From assembly GCF_963855985.1 (NCBI RefSeq), contig NC_087096.1, positions 6,572,001 through 6,636,000 of the forward strand: a DNA stretch of 64,000 nucleotides, given 5' to 3'. Positions 44,622 through 54,350 of the stretch are shown one piece after another. Numbering within the stretch: position 1 is the stretch's first letter; each line of letters opens with the position of its first letter. The translations under genes were made by a program, and so were the position numbers. The notes under the pieces were generated by a model. It saw nothing but the letters and a program-made list of their open reading frames with translations, was not told where the DNA came from and made no database searches. The DNA is from Ostrinia nubilalis. Lineage: Eukaryota > Arthropoda > Insecta > Lepidoptera > Crambidae.

Positions 44622-45540
44622 CGATTTAGTGTCGTTGTCTATTTTAGTTACGGACTAGTTAAGTGTGCTATGTCCTGATGCTATACAGTCCGATTAAGTG
44701 TGTCGGAATTTATTTAACGTGAAGGACTAGTTAAGTGTGCTATGTCCTGATACTATGCAGTCCGATTAAGTGTGTCGGAATTTATTTAACGTGAAGGACT
44801 AGTTAAGTGTGCTATGTCCTGATGCTATACAGTCCGATTAAGTGTGTCGGAATTTACTAACGTGAATGACTAGTTAAGTGTGCTATGTCCTGATGCTATA
44901 CAGTCCGATTAAGTGTGTCGGAATTTATTTAACGTGAAGGACTAGTTAAGTGTGCTATGTCCTGATGCTATACAGTCCGATTAAGTGTGTCGGAATTTAC
45001 TAACGTGAAGGACTAGTTAAGTGTGCTATGTCCTGATACTATACAGTCCGATTAAGTGTGTCGGAATTTATTTAACGTGAAGGACTAGTTAAGTGTGCTA
45101 TGTAATGTCCTGATGCTATACAGTCCGATTAAGTGTGTCGGAATTTACTAACGTGAAGGACTAGTTAAGTGTGCTATGTCCTGATGCCATACAGTCCGAT
45201 TAAGTGTGTCGGAATTTATTTAACGTGAAGGACTAGTTAAGTGTGCTATGTCCTGATGCTATACAGTCCGATTAAGTGTGTCGGAATTTATTTAACGTGA
45301 AGGACTAGTTAAGTGTGCTATGTCCTGATGAAGATAATTCAAAGACTTAGTATGTTAGTTGTATGACCGATTAAGTGTGTCGGCATTTATAAACGTGCAG
45401 GACTAGTTAAGTGTGCTATGTCCATGGAGATAATTCAAAGGAAGTATGTTAGTTCTATGGCTATACAGACCGATTTAGTGTGTCGGCGGTATTTATTAAC
45501 GTTAAGGACTAGTTAAGTGTGCTAAGTCCTGATGAAGATA
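44622..45540 (+). repeat. Tandem hairpin array 1 (period about 72 bases, 12 copies)
   Basis: Each unit has two inverted repeats with the same 9-base loop. Hairpin type 1 is GGAC-TAG [TTAAGTGTG] CTA-T-GTCC (first at 44652-44675). Hairpin type 2 is CCGA [TTAAGTGTG] TCGG (first at 44690-44706). I count 12 of type 1 and 11 of type 2, one of them with loop TTTAGTGTG. Outer pairs extend both stems (A-T, T-A). The last two units gain a spacer containing AAGATAATTCAAAG. Confidence 0.9.
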
Positions 45541-46249
45541 ATTCAAAGACTAAGTACCTATATATTAGTTCGTATAGTACCTATTAAAAATCCCCAATTA
45601 AGGCAGTCTAAAACTTTATAAATTTAGTATTTATGCAAAATTTAACGTAATATAATATCGATTGTAAATTGGCTAGTTGCCCCTTCAGTTTATCAAAATG
45701 CGACTACAAAGCACTCGTACGGCTAGATGCGCCTACAATCACTTATACAAAGTTAGACAACTTCATATTGTTGTAGACTTGAGGACAAGGTTATACTAGC
45801 ACAAATTACTGAAATAATATGTGACCAATTTAATACTACCAATATCATTCTCGTAAGTCGAGTATAATTAATTTATCATACTATTCATTTGGTCAAGGTT
45901 ACTCCTTGTTACTGTTGACCCTTGATACGCTTCTTCTCAACACTTACCGAATGTTTGTCTCGAAGCACTGTTATAAAAAAAAATGACATGTATAGGCTCC
46001 TTAAGAGCATTTGACGATTTGTAAAAACAAATTTAATTAGTCTATACGAATAAAGAAAACTTCGATTTTACGATGCGACGACTGCTTGTGCTAGTGATAA
46101 ATAAGGTTTATAATTATTGTAGTTATATGCAGACGACAGACTTGTGTAGTTTTATTATACGCTATTATTGCAATAAGCACTCGAGGTATGGTGAAAAGAC
46201 ATAAAATTCGTAAACGCTATGTAGGATACAGTTGAGCTATGTATGTTCC
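45541..46249. other. LTR-element interior, nothing recognised
   Basis: AT-rich, non-coding; no repeats or hairpins of the array type seen. Confidence 0.45.
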
Positions 46250-46345
46250 ACAACTAGTGTAATGGCCATGTGTGCTGTTTGCTGTTGTGGAGCTATGTAT
46301 GATCCACGACAAGTAGCGGCCAAGTGTGCCGATGGGCCAAGTGTG
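46250..46345 (+). repeat. Isolated hairpins with the same loop pattern
   Basis: CGG [CCAAGTGTG] CCG, then GGG [CCAAGTGTG] TCC, and GTGGA [GCTATGTATGA] TCCAC lie close together between the two tandem arrays. Stems differ from array 1 but the loop keeps AAGTGTG. Confidence 0.65.
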
Positions 46346-46479
46346 TCCTTGATTTTTAAATTATGAAGCGTTAGCGGTGTGATCATAGTTGGTAATTGTT
46401 TTCATTTATTTATTTTTATTTTTTTTTTAGCTAGCTAGCTTTTAGCCTTTCCAGTTTCTTTTTTTATGATAAAACTAAC

Positions 46480-46706
46480 TTTCCGCCCGCGGCTTCGCCC
46501 GCGTTGAATATTGTGTCACAAAAAAAAAAAAAAAAAATCACGCGCGTATCTGTTTTTAAAAACCGGGATCCTTCGTCCTTTCCCGGGACTCAAACTATCT
46601 CTATGCCAAAATTCATCAAAATCGATTTAGTGGTTTAAGCCTTAAAGACAGACAGACAGACACTGGTAGACAGAGTTACTTTCGCATTTATAATTTTAGT
46701 ATAGAT
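46480..46706 (+). repeat. Interspersed retroelement end inside the LTR element
   Basis: CGCCCGCGGCTTCGCCCGCG, a poly(A) run, AATCGATTTAGTGGTTTAAG and (ACAG)n ending TTTAGTATAGAT: a common insect repeat that splits the hairpin region. Confidence 0.65.
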
Positions 46707-46754
46707 ATTAATATAGATATTGAAGTTATAATATAAATATATTACCCACCTAGT

Positions 46755-47215
46755 ATTGAAAGGAAGTAGACACACTAGGTGTGCTTGCTGGCATTTCAGG
46801 CGAGCCACCTTGCGTTAAAGGGCTAAGTATGTCCAGAAGACTCGCAAGGTGTGCTTGCTGGCATGTCAAGCGAGCCACCTGGCAGTGAAGGGCTATGTAT
46901 GTCCGTTTGATAGACACACTGGGTGTGCTTGCTGGCAAGTCGAGCGAGCCACCTGGCGTTGAAGGGCTAAGTATGTCCGTTTAGAAGACTCGCTAGGTGT
47001 GCTTGCTGGCAAGTCAAGCGAGCCACCTGGCGTTGAAGGGCTAAGTATGTCCGTTATAAGACTCACTAGGTGTGCTTGCTGGCATGTCAAGCGAGCCACC
47101 TGGCGTTGGGCTATGTATGCCCCTTTAGGAGACGCACTGGTTGTACTTGCTGACTTCCGTTAGGATTTTGCGGGTATGTCAAGCGAGCCAACCAGTCGTC
47201 ACAGGATTGTGTATG
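46755..47215 (+). repeat. Tandem hairpin array 2 (period about 72-76 bases, 6 copies)
   Basis: Each unit forms AGGTG-T-GCTTGC [about 11-base loop TGGCATGTCAA] GCGAGC-CACCT. Between units is GGG [CTAAGTATG] TCC. In the last copy the outer stem is ACTGGTT / AACCAGT, both sides changed, and one linker reads GGG [CTATGTATG] CCC. The open frames crossing the array on the minus strand are by-products of the period. Confidence 0.85.
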
Positions 47216-47221
47216 AAAGTT

Positions 47222-47330
47222 GCATAAAAAAAATACAAACATAAAATCTTTATTTGTGAAGCATAAGTAAAATGGTTACATGTAACAGTGGAATTACCGT
47301 GCTTTGCTCAAAGAGCATACAATAATTGTC
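47222..47330. repeat. Diverged direct repeat, copy 1
   Basis: AAATACAAA...TTATTTGTGAA...GTAAAATGGTTACAT...TGCTCAAAGAGCATA resembles 50300-50402. AT-rich, no coding capacity. Confidence 0.55.
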
Positions 47331-47593
47331 GATTACTAGATTTTAATATTTAATTTTGGATAGGAGATAAATTAAACGTGCTTTAAATATGAAATTAACA
47401 TTGAACATAACCCCCAATTCTGCAATTGACTATAATTAATAATCTGTATTGACAATTTCACAGTTTGACATATTGTAATGAATATTATAAATAAATTTCT
47501 TATTCTTATTATTCTTATTCCCAGAAAATGTTGAGTTGATACTTGTCATACACAGTTTATTCCGTCGAGGACTTTATTTCACAGTTGAGAACA

Positions 47594-47695
47594 ATGACGT
47601 CTGAAGACGAATCCGGTACACCACTGGGGACGCCCGTCAGCCGACGACGAAATAAGCGAGATAAGCGTATGAAGTTATCTTCGTCATCCAAGTAA
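47594..47695 (+). CDS. 33-codon frame, possible gag start remnant
   Basis: ATG at 47594 opens MTSEDESGTPLGTPVSRRRN and a basic, serine-rich stretch ending in TAA. The downstream bases continue Ser/Lys-rich in the +1 frame up to about 47800 (ERSSKKI, ARSSSSST). The composition is like the disordered start of some retroelement gag proteins and the position, about 3.7 kb after the left LTR, fits a coding remnant. I do not recognise the protein. Confidence 0.3.
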   Translation: MTSEDESGTPLGTPVSRRRNKRDKRMKLSSSSK

Positions 47696-47799
47696 GGAAG
47701 CGTCACCACGTCCGTCTTCTATGGAGCGAAGTTCCAAGAAAATAATGCAAGGGGCTCGCTCATCTTCGAGCTCTACTGAAGAAGCAAGCAGGTTAGCAG

Positions 47800-48100
47800 C
47801 TTAGGTTCGAAAATACTCTTTATTGAAGTATTTTGAAATTATTTTATACGTTTAGTAGTTACGAAGTTATTCTTTTAATAACAGTTTTGACAATGTAATC
47901 CCTGAACTCAACTTCAAATAGAATGACTGTTTTGGTAAATGGAAAATCCATAAACGCGTACTTAATATTTTTGTAATGAGAGCACTCTTTTACGCAAAAC
48001 CGATACTGATGTAGGTACTTAGTTTGGCGAAGCATTTTGATAATACTCCATTTGTAAGAGATTTGGTCAGTTATCATTCTTACCTTAAAAAGAGTTATCT
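47800..48100. other. LTR-element interior, nothing recognised
   Basis: Non-coding, AT-rich. A minus-strand frame (47859-48182) runs through it without any recognisable motif. Confidence 0.4.
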
Positions 48101-49310
48101 GGGGGCACGGCAGTGCCCCCGCCAAGTCGAGCGCGAAGCAAACACTGCCGTACCATCCTTTACTGGAACCATTTCGCCGCATTTTTAGGTCTCTATTTGA
48201 GAACCTTTGGATAAGACCAGAACGTAGAAATTTTCGTCATCTAGTAAGCTATAATCACATACTTAAAATCCAAAATTTCAAGTCTGTAGGTCATTTAGTT
48301 CCGAAGTTAAGCGAAAGCAAAGTTTTGCATTTATGACACTCACTCACTGATGATCATCAAAATAGAACTAGTACTTCCCATTAACTCAGAGAGCTGAAAT
48401 TTGGTATAGAGTTAGGGTTTAATGGCCACATAAAGGGAAAACTATAAAAACTGGGAAAATCGAAGATCTGGAGTAACACCACATTCATAATCAATACTAC
48501 TAGCGCCACACCGGCACCGTGGTGTTCGCCTGTATCGCTCACCGCTAGATTTTTCCTTTCTAGACCCCCCCCCCCCCCCTTCCGATTAAGTTGAATGTTG
48601 TGCAATTATTTGCATTTCGTTGATTTCGTTTATTATATCGTGAGGTTAGCTAAGGTTAAGTTATTAAAACAATTTCTGATTCGTTGTTCATTTTAAAGGT
48701 CGTTGAGTTTATTTGTGTTTAATATCGTAAAAAAAAAGTCGATAATATTAAAAGAAAAGACGACGACGTTAAATAATTATTCCACTTTCTACAAAAAGAA
48801 GTGAAATCCCACCAAAAACATTCTGTAAAAAACTAGCCAAGTCTCGATGGAGCTGCCTGTTCATCTCTAAAAAGTAATGAAATCTAGACAAAGTCGTGCC
48901 AAGTCTATGGTTCCTTACTGCGATTTCTTTATTATTTATTGTTAATGTTGTGTGACTTGGCCGTTGAACAATCTTTATTAAGATAATCATACATAAGTAT
49001 TATTGAAATACGCAGCTTTATTAAGTCTACAATTGACTGGTTATTGAATCAACGTTTTCCAAGTGCAATTTATTTTCCATCGTCAATGGGTAGCGGTTCT
49101 GGCGACAGATTGGTGCAAATGGTGTCATGGAGCATCTGGTTTTGTACCCTTCAACGGCCAACTCACACAACATTAACAATAAATAATAAAGAAATCGCAG
49201 TAAGGAACCATAGACTTGGCACGACTTTGTCTAGATTTCATTACTTTTTAGAGATGAACAGGCAGCTCCATCGAGACTTGGCTAGTTTTTTACAGAATGT
49301 TTTTGGTGGG
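48098..49310. mobile_element. 1.21-kb segment between 25-bp direct repeats
   Basis: ATCATTCTTACCTTAAAAAG (plus AGTTA) occurs at 48073-48097 and 49311-49335 and brackets this segment like a target duplication. It starts with the interspersed repeat shared with 33293 and contains the inverted pair 48806-48968 / 49150-49312. No transposase frame. Confidence 0.5.
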
Positions 49311-49312
49311 AT
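48806..49312. repeat. 163-bp inverted repeat around a 181-bp spacer
   Basis: Arms 48806-48968 and 49150-49312 match at 162 of 163 positions. Both arms are open in the same frame reading inward to outward (NNKEIAVRNHRLGTTLSR...), but I recognise no family. It would make a long double-stranded RNA stem if transcribed. Confidence 0.85.
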
Positions 49313-49339
49313 CATTCTTACCTTAAAAAGAGTTAATAT

Positions 49340-51370
49340 AACATGAATATTGATAGTATTGACGTTGTAATAGAATTGTTAGTAATCAATGATGTATTCA
49401 TATACAGACCACTGACAGAAATGGTCGTAACTTCTCGGAACTGCCATTTCTCATGGTTTTGAAGAAAATTAAGGAAATATAAAGAAACACGGATCTTAAC
49501 GCGACATTTAATATGAGTTGCATTATGCATATAAATATATTTTGAAGAGTAGTCCTAAACTAACATTCTATTAAGGTCCTGATCAGAAGAATTAATTTTA
49601 AACAGAATATTTTTGAAAACCACGAAGACGTTTTGAAAGTTCTTGCTAGCGGTACGATAGAAAATGCAGGTGAACTATTCTAGTTTTACCGGGGATAATA
49701 ATTCAAATTGCCTGGCGATAAGCGTCGCCTCTCGATCAAAATCTTTACGTGGGTTCGATTCCCTCCTTAATCAGTTCCCTTTTTGTTTCAAATAAAAATA
49801 TATATATCAGGAGATTGTTATGATCGAGGAATATAATATTGCGATCATAATAATCTGAGGCCGAGTACCGGATGTTACAAAGTCTTTTGAATCCACAATG
49901 GCGGAGATGAAGTCGTTGTTAGTCATAATAGTCATGTCTCCTAGTAAATAACACTTCAAGCTAATATTTCTTATAGCTAGAACAATGACATAACCAAACC
50001 ACAAAAAAAGAAGAGCTTTAGTTCAGCGAATAGCACTACAGCGGCTACCGACAGGTGGAATACTCTTTTGATATTAAATGTCGATTTAGATTACAGATCT
50101 ATAGTGCGCTGGGTCGAAATACCAAATTAGTCATAGGGCTTTATAGCATAGGGAAGGAAAATTGGCTATTGTCTCTTCAAATAGAGGATACAGAAATATT
50201 TAGAAAATTTTAAAACCTGCTGATGGTCTAGAATGTAGTAATATTCATCAAAATTAATGTAGTCGGAAGCGTACAGAAAGGTTATTAAAAAAGTGTTTCA
50301 AATACAAATAAAATACAAAATTATTTATTATGAATTATAGGTAAAATGGTGACATATTACAGTAGGTAGTATCACTATGTTCTGCTCAAAGAGCATAAAA
50401 GTTAGTGCGCTTATATTAAAGATAATATCAAACAAAAAAAAAAAAACAAGTTGAAATAATTGTTATTTCTGACAGGACTGCTACATGTACCTTAATTTTG
50501 AGTTTCCGTCCCGTAATAATAGTCCCGTCAGTAATAATAATGATAGTGACAATGAAAGTTTAAAACAAAAAGTTGAAATACAGTTTTTACACTATAATGA
50601 ATTATTTAGATTCCTCTGCGAAGACGATAGACGGTAACACAATAGAATAATAATAAATAATAATAATAAATAATAATACACACTGTCGTAGACGATTTTT
50701 CTAAAAAGTATTGTGAACTGTGTGTATAGAACTGAAAACAAAAAGTACAAAGCTTGTGTCAAAGTTCTTTGGACCCTGTAAAGTGACAGAAACTTTAGGT
50801 AACGTTACATTAGGATAGCTGGTGTTCCAATTTTTGCCAAAGAAAAGGTAAACCTTATTACGTTTGTGAAATGCGGCCTACAAAATTCGAGCTTAGATTC
50901 ATGTTGAGGCCTTGGAAAAATCATAATTCTGATGAAAGTATCTAAAGTAATAAATAATTAACAGTATGCTCTTTATGTAGGTAGGCATAATATGCTCTCT
51001 GTAGGCAATACCAGTTAATATAAGTAATAATAGGTATTATCTAAGAAAAGTTATTATGTATAGATTGTTGTACCCAACCGGGTGTGCATAGTTCTTAAGT
51101 TACTTGGACTAGGTTTTTAAGTTTTCTACTGTACAGTAAATACAACACTTTTTCCCTTTCTTAACACAATTTGCACATGATTAAATAGCACTTATTTACA
51201 AGTTGTCAAAAGTTGTATATTTTATATGATTCGAAATTAATATTAAGTATAGTTTTGAAATTAATATTAATGATTTTAGAATAACTTTATTAGACGTTAA
51301 GACTAGGCCGAATGTAATGATTTTTATATTTATTAGACGTGAATGCCAGGAGGCATCACGGTGACGGATG
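49340..51370. other. LTR-element interior, nothing coding
   Basis: AT-rich with many short simple repeats such as (AATAATA)n near 50650. 50300-50402 repeats 47222-47330. No gag, protease, reverse transcriptase or integrase pieces seen. Confidence 0.5.
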
Positions 51371-51376
51371 GCCGAA

Positions 51377-51898
51377 TGTAATGATTTTAGAATTTATATT
51401 GTATTTTATACGATTAGGTATTGTTTTGTAACGTAAAACCTAAAAATCCATTATTAAATGAAAGAACTTTATTTGATTACTTCCTGGACATGTTGCAGAT
51501 ATTAGAATGATTTTAAAATGTATTCTGTATTATAGTCGATTATTCCACATTTAATATTTGATTATTATTAAATGTAAATATTCTAGAATTTTTATTGTAT
51601 ACAGTTTAGTATTGTAGAAATAAAAATCAACTATTATTTTTAATTAAATATTGTACTTGACTACTTCCGGGGCATGCCGTCGATAAAAGTCGTTTGAGCT
51701 GATCGATTTTGACGAATGGAAGGGGAAGTGACGTGATCGCTGGCATGCCGCCGGACAGGAGCTAATTGGGTTGTAGCATTGGCACAGTAAAGACCTCAAA
51801 TCCCTACGTATATAGTCCTAGTTGTAAATTGTAATAAATGTATTTTTGGAATCCACAAATAAAAGGTGTAAAGTATCCGGAGTTTATATTTTATAAAA
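51377..51898 (+). repeat. Right LTR
   Basis: Same length as the left LTR with two base differences, so insertion was recent. Just before it, GGCCGAATGTAATGATTTT occurs twice (51307 and 51371), a short echo of the LTR start. Followed by CATA. Confidence 0.8.
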
Positions 51899-51902
51899 CA
51901 TA

Positions 51903-52455
51903 TTTTGAGTTTACTTATAATAGCATAATTTAGTTCGCAGGCGACCGCACGCAATTTGTATCAAAAATTAATACAATAAGCTGTGCACCACGCCGCGGGC
52001 GTGCATTACATTGAATTAATAGGCGTGATACTGTTTTATCGAAATCGTCCCGTTAAGTATATTTTTTCTCAAAATGTACTAATTCTAGTAATAAAGTAAT
52101 TAACTTAATCTTCAGAAAACTATTTCTAGGACAATGGTCTTTAAAAAGTCTTAAGTAAATCTACGAATACTTCATTTACTTTGCAACACTTAAATAATAC
52201 TTCATCTATACTATTTAGTATTAAGTGAGCATACAAAAAATCTTAATTTAGTAAAATAAGTTTTTTTTAACTTAAGCTAAGAATAACTTAAGACCAAATT
52301 ATCTAAAGAATACTTAACTTGGTTTTGGGTATTCTTAATTCGCTTAAGTAGCGCTCGATGAAGAATATAAATTCTTAAAGAAAAAAATCTCCATTCTAAG
52401 TTTATTTGGTTTTAGCTTAAGCGTAAATTTAGATAGAGTTAAGACAAGTAAGATT
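51903..52455. other. Right body of the 12-kb insertion
   Basis: AT-rich, with many CTTAAG / CTTAAGTA words as on the left side. No coding exon. Confidence 0.4.
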
Positions 52456-52738
52456 TTGCCATTAATACCAATTGCTACTTGGGCTGGTAGCTTGAGGAGC
52501 TTTTCCAGCTTCACCGGGCAGAGTGGCGAGTACAGAAGGTACTCTAGCCGTTTGGCGATCGTCGGTGCGCGTGCCGACGAGGCCGAGTGTGGGCTTCGCG
52601 GAGCGAAGCCCAGGCTCGTCCGCGTCGGTCGCAGACCGACGTTCGCGATCGGGCCGTATCGAGCGCATAAGGCGCCCGATCAGTGGCGAACCCAACTAGA
52701 GGGTTGCCCACCGCGGTGTTGGACCAAAGTCCAGCCTA
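52456..52738 (-). repeat. GC-rich 5' end of the 12-kb insertion
   Basis: Read on the minus strand it begins AGGCTGGACTTTGG and GGTGGGCAACCCTCTAGTTG and includes the hairpin GGGCTTCGC-TCC-GCGAAGCCC. Long frames on both strands reflect GC content. It may be an internal promoter of the retroposon; that is inference. Confidence 0.5.
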
Positions 52739-52903
52739 CTACCCATCCTTATCGCTCGCGCGTAATTATATTGCTATCGCGACTGTGCGACGCGCGCCCG
52801 CAGTGAGTGTGCGAGCGCGACAGCAACTTAATTACGTGCGAGCGACAAGGATGGGTAGCTAGGGGTCATTGGACAAAATTCTACGTCCTCACGGACCGGG
52901 CGG
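52739..52903. mobile_element. Right part of the split MITE
   Basis: CTACCCATCCTTATCGCTCG ... GCGAGCGACAAGGATGGGTA ... CCTCACGGACCGGGC. With the left part it forms one complete palindromic element. A further 34 bases repeat its end (TTCTACGTGCTCACGGACCA). Confidence 0.85.
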
Positions 52904-52939
52904 GACGGGATTCTACGTGCTCACGGACCAGGCTTTAGA

Positions 52940-53120
52940 CCCACTGGTCCAGTGCTGTTGACAGATCCATTTTTTTTTAATCTAGTAATTTTTAATTTTT
53001 CAGCCAGGGTCACTCAAGATTCTTTCTTATTAAAATTGTGTAACCTTTTTTGACATATCCAAGACCTGACCATATTTAAAAAGAAAAACAAGACTATGAC
53101 ATTAAAGTGTCATTTTCGAA
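52940..53120. repeat. 'B' half of the A-B repeat, first copy
   Basis: CCAGTGCTGTTGACAGATCC through AAAGTGTCATTTTCGAA, matching 42434-42835 without the RTE insertion. Confidence 0.8.
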
Positions 53121-53129
53121 ATGGGATCA

Positions 53130-53608
53130 CACATATAGTTCCAAAATACTGTGGGTCTAGACAAAGTGCAAATTATAATCGCAAACCAGTCGAAAAGTGG
53201 TCGAAAAGCCCCTTTTTTGTATGGAGTTTTGACGGATTCGATTTTCGATTCGATCAAAAAGTGCGTTTTGTCTAGGGGGGCTCAACTGTCCTATGCATGA
53301 CATTGACAGCGGGGCGCCACCGTCAATACCGGATTGCTGGTTCCGATTTTTGGCATGTTGGAAACCATATAGTTGAACGATGGTAGCGCCCCCCTGTCGA
53401 GTTTGGTGGGACAGTTCAGCGTGGATCATCTATAGACCCAATACACTGAACTGTCCCACCCGTGACATTGACAGGGAGGCGCCACCGTCAATACCGAATC
53501 ACTGCTTCCGATTTTTGACATTTTGTAAACTATTTCCAACTTATAAATTAGTTCGATGGTGGCGCCCCTCTCTCTGTCAAAGAGTTTGGTGGGACAGTTC
53601 AGTTTGGG
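53130..53608. mobile_element. Cluster of three nested MITEs
   Basis: 53155-53275 is the inverted CTAGACAAA MITE, inserted near the left end of an ACTGAACTGTCC MITE (53276-53425). A second ACTGAACTGTCC MITE follows at 53443-53608. Confidence 0.8.
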
Positions 53609-54350
53609 TCCTTTTGTACCCTTTGCACCACCGGCCTGCACCACTGGTGGTGCAAAGGGTATTTTTAAATCCCTTTTGCACCACCAATAGTGCCGCCCTA
53701 CCATTAACTGTAAAACGATTATCTATAATCACATAATATTAATATTATAAAGATGAAAGATTTGATTGTTTGTTTGTACTGAATAGGCTCCGAAACTACT
53801 GGACAGATTTGACAACATAACATAAAAATTAATAACAACCATTCATACCTACATACAACGAATAATTCCTAAAGTACCAGGGCAACATAATCATAAAGTA
53901 GCTAGGTATATCAAATTCTTCTTGGTTGATCCGAGAAATAAACATGTATCATAAAATAGCTCCTTTATGGTTATGTTGCCCTGGTACTTTATTCGTTGTA
54001 TGTAGGATGTAGGCCCGGGGTATCGTGGGTCTGAAGTGAAATGTTTATAGGCACTTACACACACACAAATTAAAACTTTTAGGTAGGTTTTGATTTATTT
54101 ATAACAATTAAATTATTAAGTATTTTACAGTCTACTACTAGTTTTACAGTCGATAGTAGCACAGCACTATTTGTTGGTGGTGCAAGAGGGATTTAAAAAT
54201 ACCCTTTGCACCACCAGTGGTGCAGGCCGGTGGTGCAAAGGGTACAAAAGGAGTTTGGGTCATTTACACCCATAACACAGAGGATAGTTTTCTCTGTCTA
54301 CGTTTACACCACTGAATTACTGTCCCACCAAACTCATTTACAGGGGGGCG
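53609..54350. mobile_element. Further palindromic elements
   Basis: CCCTTTGCACCACCGGCCTG near 53627 and its reverse complement near 54228 form one outer pair. Inside, 53854-54003 is a hairpin MITE (CATACAACGAATAATTCC / TACTTTATTCGTTGTATG). The end before 54351 is the broken right end of another ACTGTCCCACCAAACTC element. Confidence 0.7.

Larger units (their letters stand above)
43343..51898 (+). mobile_element. 8.56-kb LTR-bounded, apparently non-autonomous retroelement (LARD-like)
   Basis: Two 522-bp direct repeats (43343-43864, 51377-51898) differ at two positions and are flanked by CATA on the outside (43339-43342, 51899-51902). The repeats begin TGTAATG, end ATAAAA, and contain a TATA-like GATAAAAG and AATAAA signals, as LTRs would. 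The 7.5-kb interior has no gag-pol frame; it carries hairpin arrays (44040-47220), a 33-codon start-like frame (47594-47695) and a nested 1.2-kb segment. No TGG-type primer-binding site follows the left LTR, so the family and priming route are unknown. Large retrotransposon derivatives (LARDs) are the nearest known class. Confidence 0.75.
40668..52738 (-). mobile_element. 12.07-kb nested insertion with poly(T) end and 12-bp target duplication
   Basis: Bounded by CTACCCATCCTT at 40658-40669 and 52739-52750. A run of 16 T follows the left copy, as expected for a poly(A)-tailed retrotransposed sequence on the minus strand. Its 5' end (52456-52738) is GC-rich with the strong hairpin GGGCTTCGC/GCGAAGCCC. 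Without the LTR element inside it (43343-51898) the insert is about 3.5 kb. It has no long reading frame, so it is a decayed or non-coding retroposon. A second copy of the 'A-B' repeat (42245-42835) and an RTE tail (42479-42690) also lie within it. Confidence 0.7.

Noticed and set aside
46750..47099. Minus-strand frames over hairpin array 2
   Set aside because: Repetitive peptides produced by the 72-76-base period, with no conserved frame between units.
44622..47215. CRISPR-like repeat arrays
   Set aside because: The repeats have no unique spacers of constant length, the context is a eukaryotic genome, and the periodicity is that of a tandem satellite.
52456..52806. 116- and 77-codon frames
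   Set aside because: GC-rich 5' end of a retroposon running into a MITE; no protein family seen.
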